From Physcomitrium patens (Eukaryota; Streptophyta; Bryopsida; Funariales; Funariaceae), in NCBI RefSeq assembly GCF_000002425.4, contig NC_037257.1, positions 9,055,524-9,119,523 on the forward strand: a stretch of 64,000 bases of DNA, written 5' to 3'. Shown here one piece after another: positions 21,788-32,069 of this stretch; the stretch's first letter is position 1; each line of letters starts with the position of its first letter. Under the pieces are notes generated by a model that did not search any database, was not told the DNA's origin, and worked only from the letters and a program-made list of their open reading frames with translations. The translations under genes were made by a program, and so were the position numbers.

Positions 21788-23371
21788 TTGCGGAAAGTGA
21801 CATTTCCAACAAACTCCTTGAAGGTGGAATCTGCCAAGACAATGTCTAGAAATAAATCCTTGTTTATAGATACAAGGGCTTTCATGAAGGAAGCCAAGCA
21901 AAATACACCTCTTGTCATCTTCGCAACTCCGACTCGAGAAGATGCAACTCCGACTTTGGTTATTCCAAAGCAGTATGAAGAATTCAAAGATGTCTTTGAA
22001 AAGAAGAATGCTGATATGCTGCCAGAGCATCGACCCTATGATTGTGCCATTGAATTGCAAGAAGGAGCACAACCACCTTTTGGACCAATCTACAATTTGT
22101 CGCAGACGGAGTTGACTGAGTTGCGGAAGTACATTGACGAGAATCTAGCCAAGAACTTCATCCGTCATTCGAAGTCGCCAGCTGGGGCACCAATCTTATT
22201 TGTGAAGAAGAAAGATGGCTCACTACGGATGTGCGTGGACTATCGAGGTCTCAACAAGGTGACAAAAAAGAATCGCTATCCACTGCCTTTGATCTCTGGT
22301 CTTCTAGAACAACTTGGGCATGCAAGGATCTTTACAAAGATTGACCTAAGGGGAGCTTACAACCTTGTGCGAATCAAGGAAGGAGATGAATGGAAGACAG
22401 CTTTCCGAACAAGGTATGGCCATTTTGAATACAATGTCATGCCATTTGGTCTTATTAATGCTCCAGCGGTCTTTCAACACATGATGAATGACATCTTTCG
22501 AGAGCATCTAGACGATTTTGTTGTCATCTATCTAGATGATATTTTGATATTTTCTAAGAACGAGGAAGAACATGAGAAGCACATTCGTCTGGTACTCAAA
22601 AAACTACGGGAGCGAGGACTCTATGCCAAATTGGAGAAGTGCTTATTTCACCAAACTGAAATGGAGTTTTTGGGATTCATCGCGACTATGGAAGGATTGA
22701 AGATGGATCCAAAGAAGGTGGAAGCAATCATGTCTTGGGAAGTTCCAAAGACGGTTAGGGACGTACAATGTTTTCTTGGATTTGCTAACTACTATCGGAT
22801 CTTCATCAAGAATTATTCTCAAGTTGCTGCCCCCCTCACTCGGTTAACGTGCAAGGACAAGCTCGAATGGGGACCTATCGCAGAAAAAGCATTCCAAGAT
22901 TTGAAGATGGTATTTACTACAACTCCAATCTTGGTACATCCGGACTTTACAAAGGCCTTTTATTTGGAGACAGATGCTTCGGATTTTGCTTTGGGAGCTG
23001 TACTTTCACAGATGGGCGTAGATGAAAAGCTCCATCTAGTTGCGTTCCATTCTCGAAAATTCTCTGCTGCTGAGATCAACTATGAGATCCACGATAAGGA
23101 ACTCCTTGCTATAGTAGATTCTTTCCAAGAGTGGCGCCACTTTCTCGAAGGAACTGCACATCCAGTGACCGTATATACGGATCACAAGAATTTGGAGTAT
23201 TTTATGTCGGCTCGGGTTTTGAATCGGCGTCAAGCTCGGTGGAGTATGTCGCTATCCAAGTTCAACTTTGTTATAACTTATCGGCCTGGGAAGCAACAAG
23301 GGTTGTCCGATGCATTATCGAGGAGATCATATCTCGCACCAAAGGTTGGAGATGCAGCATTTGATCAATAG
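21788..23371 (+). CDS. Reverse transcriptase-RNase H segment of the plus-strand chromovirus (element fossil)
   Basis: An open segment of 527 residues. RT motifs: [60 protein letters not shown] and the catalytic box [11 protein letters not shown] near residues 250-260, then FLGFANYYRIFI. RNase H follows with [37 protein letters not shown] and the terminal GKQQGLSDALSRR. This is a standard Ty3/gypsy pol order. It is part of a broken element, so it is listed as a segment and not as a working gene. Confidence 0.9.
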   Translation: MRKVTFPTNSLKVESAKTMSRNKSLFIDTRAFMKEAKQNTPLVIFATPTREDATPTLVIPKQYEEFKDVFEKKNADMLPEHRPYDCAIELQEGAQPPFGPIYNLSQTELTELRKYIDENLAKNFIRHSKSPAGAPILFVKKKDGSLRMCVDYRGLNKVTKKNRYPLPLISGLLEQLGHARIFTKIDLRGAYNLVRIKEGDEWKTAFRTRYGHFEYNVMPFGLINAPAVFQHMMNDIFREHLDDFVVIYLDDILIFSKNEEEHEKHIRLVLKKLRERGLYAKLEKCLFHQTEMEFLGFIATMEGLKMDPKKVEAIMSWEVPKTVRDVQCFLGFANYYRIFIKNYSQVAAPLTRLTCKDKLEWGPIAEKAFQDLKMVFTTTPILVHPDFTKAFYLETDASDFALGAVLSQMGVDEKLHLVAFHSRKFSAAEINYEIHDKELLAIVDSFQEWRHFLEGTAHPVTVYTDHKNLEYFMSARVLNRRQARWSMSLSKFNFVITYRPGKQQGLSDALSRRSYLAPKVGDAAFDQ

Positions 23372-23380
23372 TGCACGACA

Positions 23381-24868
23381 TTGTTGAAGCCAGAGAAATT
23401 TCAGCTCAACGCAGCTATTGTACCAATTGATGCAGACTTCCTCGACCAGATATGGGCCGCAACCATTGAAGATTCTCTAGCCCTTGATATCAAGCAACAT
23501 GCTAGTGATGATAAATTCAAGATGGAAGGAGATCTAGTATATTTCGAAGAGCGGTTGTATATCCCAAAAGGGCCAGCACGACTCCGAGTTCTTCAATCTC
23601 GTCATGACTTCTCAGCTGCGGGACATTTTGGATTCAATAAGACCTTAGAACTTATTTCCCGCGATTTCTGGTGGCCTCAAATGTGGAAGGATGTGAAAGA
23701 TTTTGTTGTATCTTGTGACATTTGTTCAAGATCCAAAAACCCTCGACATCGGCCTTATGGACTTCTACAGCCATTGCCTATTCCGCGCCGACCATGGTCT
23801 TCGGTTTCTATGGACTTTATTACGGATCTACCACCATCGAATTCATTTGACAACATTTTTGTTGTCGTAGACCGGCTTACAAAGATGGCACATTTTGTCC
23901 CTTGCAAGAAGACATCGTCAAGCGAAGACACAGCAAGACTCTTTCTTGATAATGTGTATCGATATCATGGTCTACCAGATGATATCGTATCGAATCGAGG
24001 AACCCAGTTTGTGTCAAAGTTTTGGAAATCTCTTTTTGAGATATTGAAGGTGGATATCAAGCTTTCTTCGGCATTTCATCCTCAAACGGATGGCCAAACA
24101 GAACGGGTGAATCAAGTTTTAGAGCAATATTTACGTTGCACCATCAACTATCAACAAGATGATTGGGTCGCATATCTACCGCTAGCTGAGTTCGCATATA
24201 ACAACACCCTTCATGCGTCAACTCAACAAACGCCATTCTTTTCCAATTATGGATACCATCCGAAGCTTGACTTATGTAGTTCGTCAACGATTAACAATTC
24301 GACAGCTGAAGGATTGGTGAAGGAGCTTTTGCAGCTTCAAACTACATTGAAGCTTCAATTGCAAACTGCCCAAGAATCTTACAAGGCGTCCGCGGACAAA
24401 TTTCGGAATCAGGCACCTAAATTCACGATTGGAGACAAAGTTTGGCTGCTTCGACGAAATATTAAGACCAAGCGGCCATGTGACAAATTGGACTATCGGA
24501 GATTGGGACCATTTGTTATCCAGAAGCAGATCAATCCTGTAGCGTATCGTCTGGAGTTACCAGCTACTATGAACGTACATCCTGTCTTTCATGTTTCTTT
24601 GTTGGAGCCTTATCAAGAATCGTCTTTTCCTGGAAGAGTACAATGTCCACCACCTAGCATAGAAATAGAGAACCACGAAGAATACGAGGTGGAAAAGGTC
24701 CTGGATTCACGGCAAAGACGGGGTAAATTAGAATACTTTGTGCATTGGAGTGGTTACGATATTAATGAACGAACATGGGAGCCGGCCGAAAATCTCGCGA
24801 ATGCGCCGCAAAAGGTACAGGAGTTTTATCAACGATATCCTGAGAAACCCAAGCCGGTTCGACGATAG
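23381..24868 (+). CDS. Integrase-chromodomain segment of the plus-strand chromovirus (element fossil)
   Basis: An open segment of about 495 residues. Residues 75-115 are the HHCC zinc-binding domain, ending C-DI-C. The DDE catalytic core follows with [22 protein letters not shown] and [17 protein letters not shown]. The GPF/Y-type module is seen as [14 protein letters not shown], and a C-terminal chromodomain occupies about residues 429-486 ([27 protein letters not shown]). Chromodomains bind methylated histone tails and steer integration, so this protein would have targeted heterochromatin, in keeping with the nested insertions here. Confidence 0.92.
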   Translation: MLKPEKFQLNAAIVPIDADFLDQIWAATIEDSLALDIKQHASDDKFKMEGDLVYFEERLYIPKGPARLRVLQSRHDFSAAGHFGFNKTLELISRDFWWPQMWKDVKDFVVSCDICSRSKNPRHRPYGLLQPLPIPRRPWSSVSMDFITDLPPSNSFDNIFVVVDRLTKMAHFVPCKKTSSSEDTARLFLDNVYRYHGLPDDIVSNRGTQFVSKFWKSLFEILKVDIKLSSAFHPQTDGQTERVNQVLEQYLRCTINYQQDDWVAYLPLAEFAYNNTLHASTQQTPFFSNYGYHPKLDLCSSSTINNSTAEGLVKELLQLQTTLKLQLQTAQESYKASADKFRNQAPKFTIGDKVWLLRRNIKTKRPCDKLDYRRLGPFVIQKQINPVAYRLELPATMNVHPVFHVSLLEPYQESSFPGRVQCPPPSIEIENHEEYEVEKVLDSRQRRGKLEYFVHWSGYDINERTWEPAENLANAPQKVQEFYQRYPEKPKPVRR

Positions 24869-25013
24869 CTTGTTACTGAAGCTTGCCCATCCAGAAAACA
24901 AAAAAGAGGAGAGAGCACCACCAAAATCCATAGTTGATGTAGTCATTCTCTCCAAGATAGCGTAGAACTTTGTTAGTAGCCCAAGTTTGTTCTTATTGTT
25001 TTAGCCTTTGAAT

Positions 25014-25361
25014 ATGGATAGCCAAGATACTACACTTGTCATGTCATCTCAAGCAACTAGCTCACGAAGACGACCACGAGATGAAGAACCGCCTGCACCA
25101 CGACGACGTCGAAGGATTCCGAGCAACAGATCGCTGGTGATTGTATTTGAGGTCGAGCCTGCCTACGATGGTCAGCCAGAAGGAGTGTTTGCAGGACAAT
25201 TTCACAATGAAGACACGGAGGTTCATGCTTGGTCAGAAGTTGAAGGCGTGGGCCACTACCGTTGGCTTCAAGAACCATTGAATCACTTGCCTCGTGAACA
25301 ACAATTGGAGTTCATAGCAGAGGTTATGCGACAGATCTTCATTTTCTTGCGTTGTTATTGA
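25014..25361 (+). CDS. Small arginine-rich reading frame between pol and the 3' LTR
   Basis: A 115-residue frame starting at an ATG, about 145 bp after the integrase-chromodomain segment and about 50 bp before the 3' LTR. The N-terminal part is Ser/Thr-rich, then very basic (SRRRPRDEEPPAPRRRRR), like a nuclear localisation or RNA-binding patch. The rest is acidic and aromatic (VEPAYDG, HAWSEVEGVGHYRWL). I do not recognise the family. A related sequence is present in the minus-strand sister copy (reverse complement of 11040-11178), so it is part of the element and not a chance frame in one copy. Confidence 0.45.
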   Translation: MDSQDTTLVMSSQATSSRRRPRDEEPPAPRRRRRIPSNRSLVIVFEVEPAYDGQPEGVFAGQFHNEDTEVHAWSEVEGVGHYRWLQEPLNHLPREQQLEFIAEVMRQIFIFLRCY

Positions 25362-25397
25362 CTGACGATAACATTGCTTCTCGGAGACCTCGAAGCT

Positions 25398-25411
25398 AAA
25401 GGAGGAGGTGA
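25398..25411 (+). promoter_or_regulatory. Polypurine tract of the plus-strand chromovirus
   Basis: AAAGGAGGAGGTGA immediately precedes the TGTTAGGG start of the 3' LTR. Confidence 0.85.
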
Positions 25412-25450
25412 TGTTAGGGACATAGTCCTTAGACCTTTCTAGAGACAAGT

Positions 25451-25682
25451 TTCTAGAACCTTCTAGAAAGAAGTGTCTAGAAACTTCCAGAAGATTCCTT
25501 GAATATTCTCTTAGAATATTCTTCAAAGATTCCCTAAAGATTCTTTGAAGATTCTCTAAAGATTCTCTTAGAAGGCTCTAGAAGATTCTTAGAATATTCT
25601 AATAGATTCTAAAAAGTTACTTGAGAAGCTTCGTAGCTCTTAGGTAGTTGCTCGAGAAGCTTCATAGTTCTTGGGAAGCTTC
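25451..25682 (+). promoter_or_regulatory. Cluster of heat-shock-element motifs in the LTR U3
   Basis: Alternating GAA/TTC 5-bp units are the binding site of heat-shock factors. Seen here: TTCTAGAACCTTCTAGAA (25451-25468, four units), GAAACTTCCAGAAGATTC (25480-25497, four units), then GAAnnTTC pairs at 25501, 25514, 25547, 25581, 25592, 25625, 25656 and 25675. All lie upstream of the TATA box at 25716. The sister LTR has two four-unit arrays at 30998-31015 and 31027-31044. Confidence 0.7.
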
Positions 25683-25715
25683 TTGATGCGCTTCCTTAGA
25701 ACCATAGGCCAGTAG

Positions 25716-25724
25716 TATATATAA
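25716..25724 (+). promoter_or_regulatory. TATA box of the chromovirus LTR
   Basis: TATATATAA lies 32 bp before AGTCTCGACAAC at 25748, the normal plant TATA-to-start distance. That start fits the complementarity with the primer site at 19820. Confidence 0.75.
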
Positions 25725-25885
25725 GAGTCGAGGCTGAAGAGTTCTTCAGTCTCGACAACACATCTCTTGGAGTTCTAGCTCACCTTTCTGGTGTTGTTCT
25801 TGTACTCATCTGTTTAATCTAGTTCTTGTCATTTCTTCTTGAAATTCTTGTTTAGATTTCTTGTTTGTAATTTTGGTCCGTGACA

Positions 25886-27490
25886 CTATGGCTACTCAAA
25901 AAATTCTACTTAATCTTGGAAAAAGTAACTATATCAACTACTAATTTTGGTGGTGCTCTCCCCCTTTCTTATATTCTTGGGTGAGCAAGCTTCAGAAGGA
26001 AGCTATCGTCAAACCGGCTTAGGTTTATGAGGATGTTGTTGATGAAAATCTTGTACCTTTTGCAGTGCATTGGCAAGATTTTCAGGTGGCTCCCACGTTC
26101 GCTCATTAATGTCGTAGTCGCACCAATGAACAAGATACTCCAACTTGTCTCATCTTCGTCGTGAATCCAGCACCTTTTTGACCTCGTATTCCTCGTGATT
26201 GTCGATCTCATTACTAGGTGGTAGACATTGCAGTCTTCCAAGAAAAGACAACTCTCGATAAGGCTCCAACAGAGAAACATGAAAGACTAGATGTACCTTC
26301 ATAAAAGTCGATAATTCCAGACGGTACTCCACTGGATTGATTTGCTTCTGGATGATAAATGGTCCCAATCTTCAATAGTCCAACTTATGACATACTCGCT
26401 TGGTCTTGATATTTCGTCAAAGAAGCCATGCTTTATCTCTAATTTTTAAAGTAGGTGCTTGATTCCGAAATCTATCTGCAGACGCCTTGTAGGATTCTTG
26501 AGCGGATTGTAATTGAAGCTTCAACGTATTTTGAAGCTTTGATAGTTGTTTCGCAAATCCTTCAGCTGCTGGAATGTTATTTGTTGATGGACTCAATAAA
26601 TCAAGCTTCAAATGATACCCATAGTTGGAAAAGAATGGTGTGTATTGAGTCGACGCATGGAGGGTGTTGTTATATGCAAACTCGGCTACCGGCAGATATG
26701 TAGTCCAATCGTCTTGCTGATAGTTGATGCTGCATCATAAGTATTGTTCCAAGACTTGGTTCACCCATTCCATTTGGCCGTCAGTTTGAGGATGAAAAGC
26801 CGAATAAAGCTTGATATCCACCTTCAATATCTCAAAGAGAGATCTCTAAAACTTTGATACAAACTAGGTTCCTCAATCTGATATGATATCATCTGGTAGT
26901 CCATGATAACGATACACATTATCGAGAAAGAGCCTTGCTCTGACTTCACTGGACGATGTCTTTTTGCAAGGAACAAAGTGTGCCATCTTTGTAAGCCGAT
27001 CTACCATGACAAAGATGCTATCAAATGATTTCCATGATGGCAGGTCCGTGATGAAGTCCATGGAAACTGAAGACCATCGTCGACGTGGAATCGGTAATGG
27101 CTGTAGAAGTCCACAAAGGCGATGCCAAGGATTCTTGGATCTTGAACAGATGTGGCAGGAGAGGACAAAATCTTTCACATCCTTCCACATTTGGGGCCAC
27201 CAGAAATCTCGAGAAATAAGCTCCAAGGTCTTGTTGAATCCAAAATGTCCCGCAGTTGGAAAATCGTGGCGAGATTGTAGAACTCGGAGTCGTGTTGGCC
27301 CTTTTGGAATATACAACCACTCCTCAAAGTATAAAAGACCCTCCTCCACCTTGAACTTGTCGTCATTGGCACATTGCTTGATATCAATGGCTATTGAAAC
27401 TTCTATGGTCATGGCACGTACTTGGTTCAAGAAGCCCGCATCAATTGGCACAATAGTAGTGCAAAGCTGAAATTGCTTTGGCTTCAACAA
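25886..27490 (-). mobile_element. Integrase and chromodomain region of the outer chromovirus
   Basis: On the minus strand, the zinc-binding integrase N-terminus and the start of the catalytic core are readable at 26873-27490 ([29 protein letters not shown]). Sequence matching the integrase C-terminus lies at 26400-26620 and the chromodomain (EEYEVKKVLDSRRR and the following tryptophan-rich part) at about 26080-26200. The part at 25886-25970 matches the post-pol region of the sister copy. It is broken in several places. Confidence 0.85.
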
Positions 27491-27499
27491 CCTCGTATA

Positions 27500-28790
27500 T
27501 TATTGATCAAACGCTACTTCTCCAGCCTTTGGTACAAGATACAATTTCTTCGATAAGGCATCAGATAGTCCTTGCTCTTTTCACGTCGATAAGTGATAAC
27601 AAAATCGAACCTAGATAACGACATACTCCACCAAGCTTGACGTCGATTTAGAACTCAAGCTGACATGAAATATTCCAAATTCTTGTGATCCATGTATACA
27701 GTCACTAGGTGTGCAGCTCCTTCAGAAAAGTGATGCCATTCTTGGTAAGAATCCACTATAACAAGAAGTTCCTTATCGTGGATCTCATAATTGATTTCAA
27801 CAGCAAAAAACTTTCGAGAATAGAATGCAATCGGATGGAGCTTCTTATCTTCTCCCATTTATGAAAGTACAGCTTTCAAAGCAAAATCGGAAGCATCAGT
27901 TTCTAAATAGAAGGCCTTTGTAAAGTCTAGATGTACCAAGATTGGAGTCGTATTAAATGTCGTCTTCAAGTCTTGAAATGCCTTCTCCGCTAGAGGTCTC
28001 TATTCCAGCTTATCCTTGCATGTCAACAGAGTGAGAGGAGCAGCAACTTGAGAGTAATTCTTCATGAAGATCTGATAGAAGTTAGCAAAACCAAGGAAGC
28101 ATTGTACGTATCCCACCACCTTCGGGACCTCCCAAGACACGATTGCTTCTACCTTCTTGGGGTCCATCTTCAAGCCTTATGTAGTCGCAATGAATTCCAA
28201 AAATTCCATCTCCATTTGGTGAAATAAACACTTTTCCAACTTGGCATATAGTCCTCGCTTGCGTAGTTTCTCCAAGGCCAAACAAACATGCTTTTTATGC
28301 TCTTCTTCATTTTTGGAAAATATCAGAATATCATCCAAGTAGATGACAAAAAAATTGTCAAGGTGCTCCCGAAAAATGTCATTCATCATATATTGGAAGA
28401 CCGTTGGAGCATTGATAAGACGAAAGGACATGACATTGTACTCAAAATGGCCATACCTTGTACGGAACGCTGTCTTCCACTCGTCTCCTTCTTTGATTCG
28501 TACGAGGTTGTAAGCTCCCCTTAAATCAATTTTTGTAAAGATCCTTGCACGTCCAAGTTGTTCTAAGAGACCAAAAATCAAAGGTAACAGGTAACGATTC
28601 TTCTTTGTTACCTTGTTGAGGCCTCAATAGTCCATGTACATCCGCAACGAGCCATCTTTCTTCTTCATAAATAAGATGGGTGCCCTAGTTGATGATTTTG
28701 AATGACGGATGAAGTTCTTGGTTAGATTCTCGTCGATGTACTTCCGCAACTCCGCCAACTCTATCTGCAAAAGATTGTAGATTGGGCCAA
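27500..28790 (-). mobile_element. Reverse transcriptase and RNase H region of the outer chromovirus
   Basis: The minus strand encodes RT with [20 protein letters not shown] and the catalytic box [11 protein letters not shown] near 28330-28370, followed by RNase H around 27560-28080 ([20 protein letters not shown]). Order and sequence match the plus-strand copy. It is part of a broken element. Confidence 0.87.
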
Positions 28791-28797
28791 AAGGCGG

Positions 28798-30480
28798 TTA
28801 TGCTCCTTCCTGCAAGGCTATGGCACAATCATATGGCTGGTGTTCCAATAGCATGTCGGCATTTTTCTTTTGAAACATGTCTTTAAAATCCTTATATTGC
28901 TCCAGTATACTTGCTGTCAAAATCTTCTCCCTTGTAGTTGGAGCTGCATAAATGACAAACGATGTGCCTTCCGTAGACGATCTTACAAACATTTTTGCTC
29001 CAATAAATAAGGATTTCTCTATTTGGGGTTTTTTACTAGGCTTCCTCTTAGGTGATTTTGTGGAAAAGGTCAACTTTCTCAACCTCCAATCTATGGATGG
29101 GTTATGCTTTTCCAACCAGGAAAGGCGAAGAATAATAGGATTTGATGGGATCCTAATAATATTAAAAATAATATGACTACTATGGCCCTTAAACGTCACT
29201 TCTATAGGTTCTGATTCATGGGTGATACTACCAGACAATAAAGATCGCCCATCTATGACCTCAACGTGAACAGGTTTGGATTTTTGTATTAAAGGGATCT
29301 TATGACGCTTCGCAAATTCTTCGTCTAAAAAACAAGCAGATGCTCCTGAATCTAATAATGATAAGGTTCTCAGTTTTTGAGGGCCAATAAACAAAAGGAT
29401 TATAAAACAAAGGGCAGGTTGAGCGAAAAGAAAGGAACCTGGTTGTTGTTGCAATATTTCACTGTCCAGCCGCACGATTCCTATTGTGGCTGGGCATCCT
29501 CATTTTCCTGAATATACATGCCCTTGGTCCTGATAGTGCATCGATTTTACTTCTTAGGGTAGTTTTCAACTTTGTGGCCTTCTTCATCGCAATACAAGCA
29601 TAGACCTTCCTCCATACGCCACTTTTTTTCTTCTAGAGTAAGGGATTTGACACGTACTGCATCAATTTACATGTCTTCTACTTTTGAATGTGAATTCACG
29701 CTGCTTGTCAATATAGTTGGGGCGTGGCAAATCGTATGTTGTCTTGAGCGTTGCTCTTGGTGACATTGGAATAGGTGATTATCGCACTTCACAGCTTGGC
29801 TAATAGCTTTGTTGAGCATTTACGGATCAAGAAGAGTTAAGAGCAAAACCTTCACATCGTCCCTTAAATCCCAATAGAATTGACTCATCAATGCTTCTTC
29901 ATTTCAATTGATGTCGCATACTAATTGCCTAAAATCTGATGTATAGACTGATGTAGAGCGCATCCCTTGTCATAGTGACCGGATCTTTGTTGTAGTCCAT
30001 CGAACCTTGTCATATTCACCAAATGCTTCCACAAACGCCTCCAAAAAGGTTTCAAAGTAATTTAGTATGGACGATCGTTTCTCAAACAAAGGAACAAACC
30101 ATAATAGAGCTTGCCCTGTAAGTAAGGTTCCAACAAGCCCAACACGTGACTCCTCCATTGAATAGCATTCGAGCTGTAAAACTGTTATCAACCTGATTTG
30201 ATTGACGAATCCTTGAAATTTGGAATGCGTACCATCGAACTTGTCCGAAAGACTAACTCAGGGCTCCTTATGTTGTAGAACCAGCGGTGCTTGTTGAACA
30301 TGAGGCAAAGTTACTTTTCCAAGTGCAGAAGTTTGAGGCTGGTACAGCCAAGATTGTGCCATCCCAGATGTTCCATCATTATGAAGCCTTGCCATGACTC
30401 CTTCAATCTCTGCAGTTCTTTGTGATAACGTAGCGAGGGCATTCATGATAGCATCTAATTTCGACTCCTAACTTTTCGTC
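28798..30480 (-). mobile_element. gag and protease regions of the outer chromovirus
   Basis: The protease is at about 28990-29475 with LLDSGASACFLDEEFA. Gag lies above it to about 30480, with a zinc-knuckle region near 29550-29600 and capsid sequence near 29970-30190. It is the counterpart of 20341-21784 in the sister copy. Confidence 0.82.
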
Positions 30481-30542
30481 ATACTAATGTCTTGACCTCC
30501 GGCCATTCTAAGAGAAGGACAGAAATGACTCTATAAATAAAC

Positions 30543-30759
30543 AATATTGGTTTAGAAGATGGTACTCCGCAACCTCTAAAACGCCTTAAGAGCTTCAAGA
30601 AAAGGGGTAATCTACTCTCTCCAAGAAGAATAAGACTCCAATATTATAACAAAAGAAGTATTAGTTTAGAGGAGGGTAATCCGCAACCTCTAAATTGCTA
30701 GTACACCTTCAAGCAGAGGGATAATCCACACTCTAACGAAGAAGAAACTAGCTCTAATA
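30543..30759 (-). repeat. Two leader units with inverted-repeat ends in the outer chromovirus
   Basis: The units are 30543-30645 (AATATTGG...CCAATATT, 8 bp) and 30659-30759 (TATTAG...CTAATA, 6 bp). They are homologous to the three leader units of the plus-strand copy, with the same internal boxes, but the closing arms have different sequences that still pair. Confidence 0.75.
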
Positions 30760-30772
30760 TCTGAGGTGAATG

Positions 30773-30786
30773 CAGTCTCGACAAAC
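30773..30786 (-). promoter_or_regulatory. Self-priming type primer site of the outer chromovirus
   Basis: The reverse complement is GTTTGTCGAGACTG, directly next to the 5' LTR, identical to 19820-19833. Confidence 0.72.
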
Positions 30787-31083
30787 TATCACGGACACAG
30801 AAATACAAGCTCAAGATCTAACAAGAAGTTCAAGAAGAACTGACAAGAACTAGATTAATCAGATGAATAGAAGAACAACACCAAAGAGGTAAGCTAGAGC
30901 TCCAAGAGATGTGTTGTCGAGATTGAAGAACTCTTCAGCCTTGATTCCAATATATACTCCTATTTAAGAAGCTTCTCAAGTAACTTCCATCAACTAGGAA
31001 GCTTCTAGAAGGTTCCAGAGACTTGCTTCTAGAAGGTTCTAGAAACTTGTTTCTAAAAGGTTCTAAAGACTATGTCCCTAACA
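30787..31083 (-). repeat. 5' LTR of the outer chromovirus
   Basis: 297 bp, reading TGTTAGGGACATAG...GTCCGTGATA on the minus strand. It contains the four-unit heat-shock motifs at 30998-31015 and 31027-31044. The start motif region is at 30913-30924. Confidence 0.88.
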
Positions 31084-31290
31084 ATGCTACATAGTTATCT
31101 TATTCTATAAGCTAACAATACATGTAACACATGGTTAACTTGTTGACCAAGTTTCTAACCTATAAACATGTATAAAGTCAAAGCCACATCTATAAAGCTT
31201 CTATAAAGCTTTTTTAAATGATATTATGAAATTAAATTACTTTTATTTAATTCTATCTAATCATATAGGTAGTTATTGAAATAAATATAT
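31084..31290 (-). mobile_element. Old chromovirus LTR fossil, right part
   Basis: Continues the old LTR broken by the nest: CAATACATGTAACACATGG, GTTTCTAACCTATAAAC, GTCAAAGCCACATCTATAAAGC and GATATTATGAAATTAA all match the reverse complement of the LTR at 62595-63120. Joined in order with 10540-10698 it follows that LTR without a visible gap. Confidence 0.75.
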
Positions 31291-32021
31291 ATGTTTGTGT
31301 CAATAACAAAAATAAAATAAATAATTAAGAATCCATTATTATCTTCAATAATGTCCAAAAAATCCATATGAATGTGCTTTAAATATATATATAAACATTA
31401 TTACCAAATGTAATGTATCATAATTAAATAAAAATAATTCACTCAAATTTATTCTTAATTTTTATAAAATTATAATTAAATCAAGCTTTCTAATTGGCAT
31501 TTATTTTTATTAATTGAGCTTGTCTAAAGTCTATGATAAACTCTTGTAAAATTTTATTTATTTAGTGTAATGAAAATATTAAATTTTAATATCCAATTTG
31601 ATTGAAATAAAAATAATTTAAAAAAAAAAATCCATTCAATAGAGTAATAATCAATGGATATGTGTCAATAAAGACTAATAGTTTCTTTCTTGAATGAGTA
31701 GTGTAAGATGATTGCCTATTATTCTTTTTATTCTTTTTTATTAATTTTAAATACATAATTATAAGTTATGATTTTAAAAAATCACATGTTATGTATTGAA
31801 GTTTCAAATGTTGATGAACAAAAATTATTAAAAAAATGTAAAAATAACTTAATTTTAATCGTTAAAAGAAATGAATACTTAGTTTTAAAGAGGTAGAGAA
31901 ATATTGAAGATTTATTGTGGTATAAAGGTTAGTAGTTAATCATTTAAAATCTTCTATCTATTAGCAATATAAAAAATCTAAATCACAATAGATTGATGGT
32001 TTAAGTAGAAATATTTTAAAG

Positions 32022-32069
<48 letters not shown>

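Larger units (their letters stand above)
19671..25885 (+). mobile_element. Tcn1-like chromovirus (Ty3/gypsy), plus-strand copy
   Basis: Order: LTR sequence to 19819, self-priming type primer site, structured leader, gag, protease, RT-RNase H, integrase, chromodomain, a small extra reading frame, polypurine tract, then a 474-bp LTR at 25412-25885. The chromodomain after integrase defines a chromovirus. The overall likeness to Tcn1-type elements of fungi and early-diverging plants is my placement from family knowledge. It is the best preserved retroelement here, with roughly four or five breaks, but still a fossil. Right of 25885 the host sequence is the minus-strand sister element. Confidence 0.88.
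25412..25885 (+). repeat. 3' LTR of the plus-strand chromovirus
   Basis: 474 bp, TGTTAGGGAC...GTCCGTGACA, with TGT...ACA ends. U3 runs from 25412 to about 25747; R begins about 25748. U3 carries the heat-shock motifs and TATA box listed separately. It is longer than the 297-327 bp LTRs of the minus-strand sister, mainly because of extra GAAnnTTC-rich sequence in U3. Confidence 0.92.
10699..31083 (-). mobile_element. Tcn1-like chromovirus (Ty3/gypsy), outer element of a nest, minus strand
   Basis: The element reads leftwards. It has its 5' LTR at 30787-31083, leader at 30480-30786, gag, protease, RT, RNase H, integrase and chromodomain down to 25886, and after the nested insertions a 3' tail and LTR at 10699-11178. 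The flanking bases GTGCT (10694-10698) and ATGCT (31084-31088) look like a 5-bp target-site duplication with one difference, and both flanks belong to one older LTR. The two elements at 11179-25885 lie inside it. It is a fossil with many breaks (roughly ten or more), closely related to but distinct from the plus-strand copy at 19671-25885. Confidence 0.85.
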
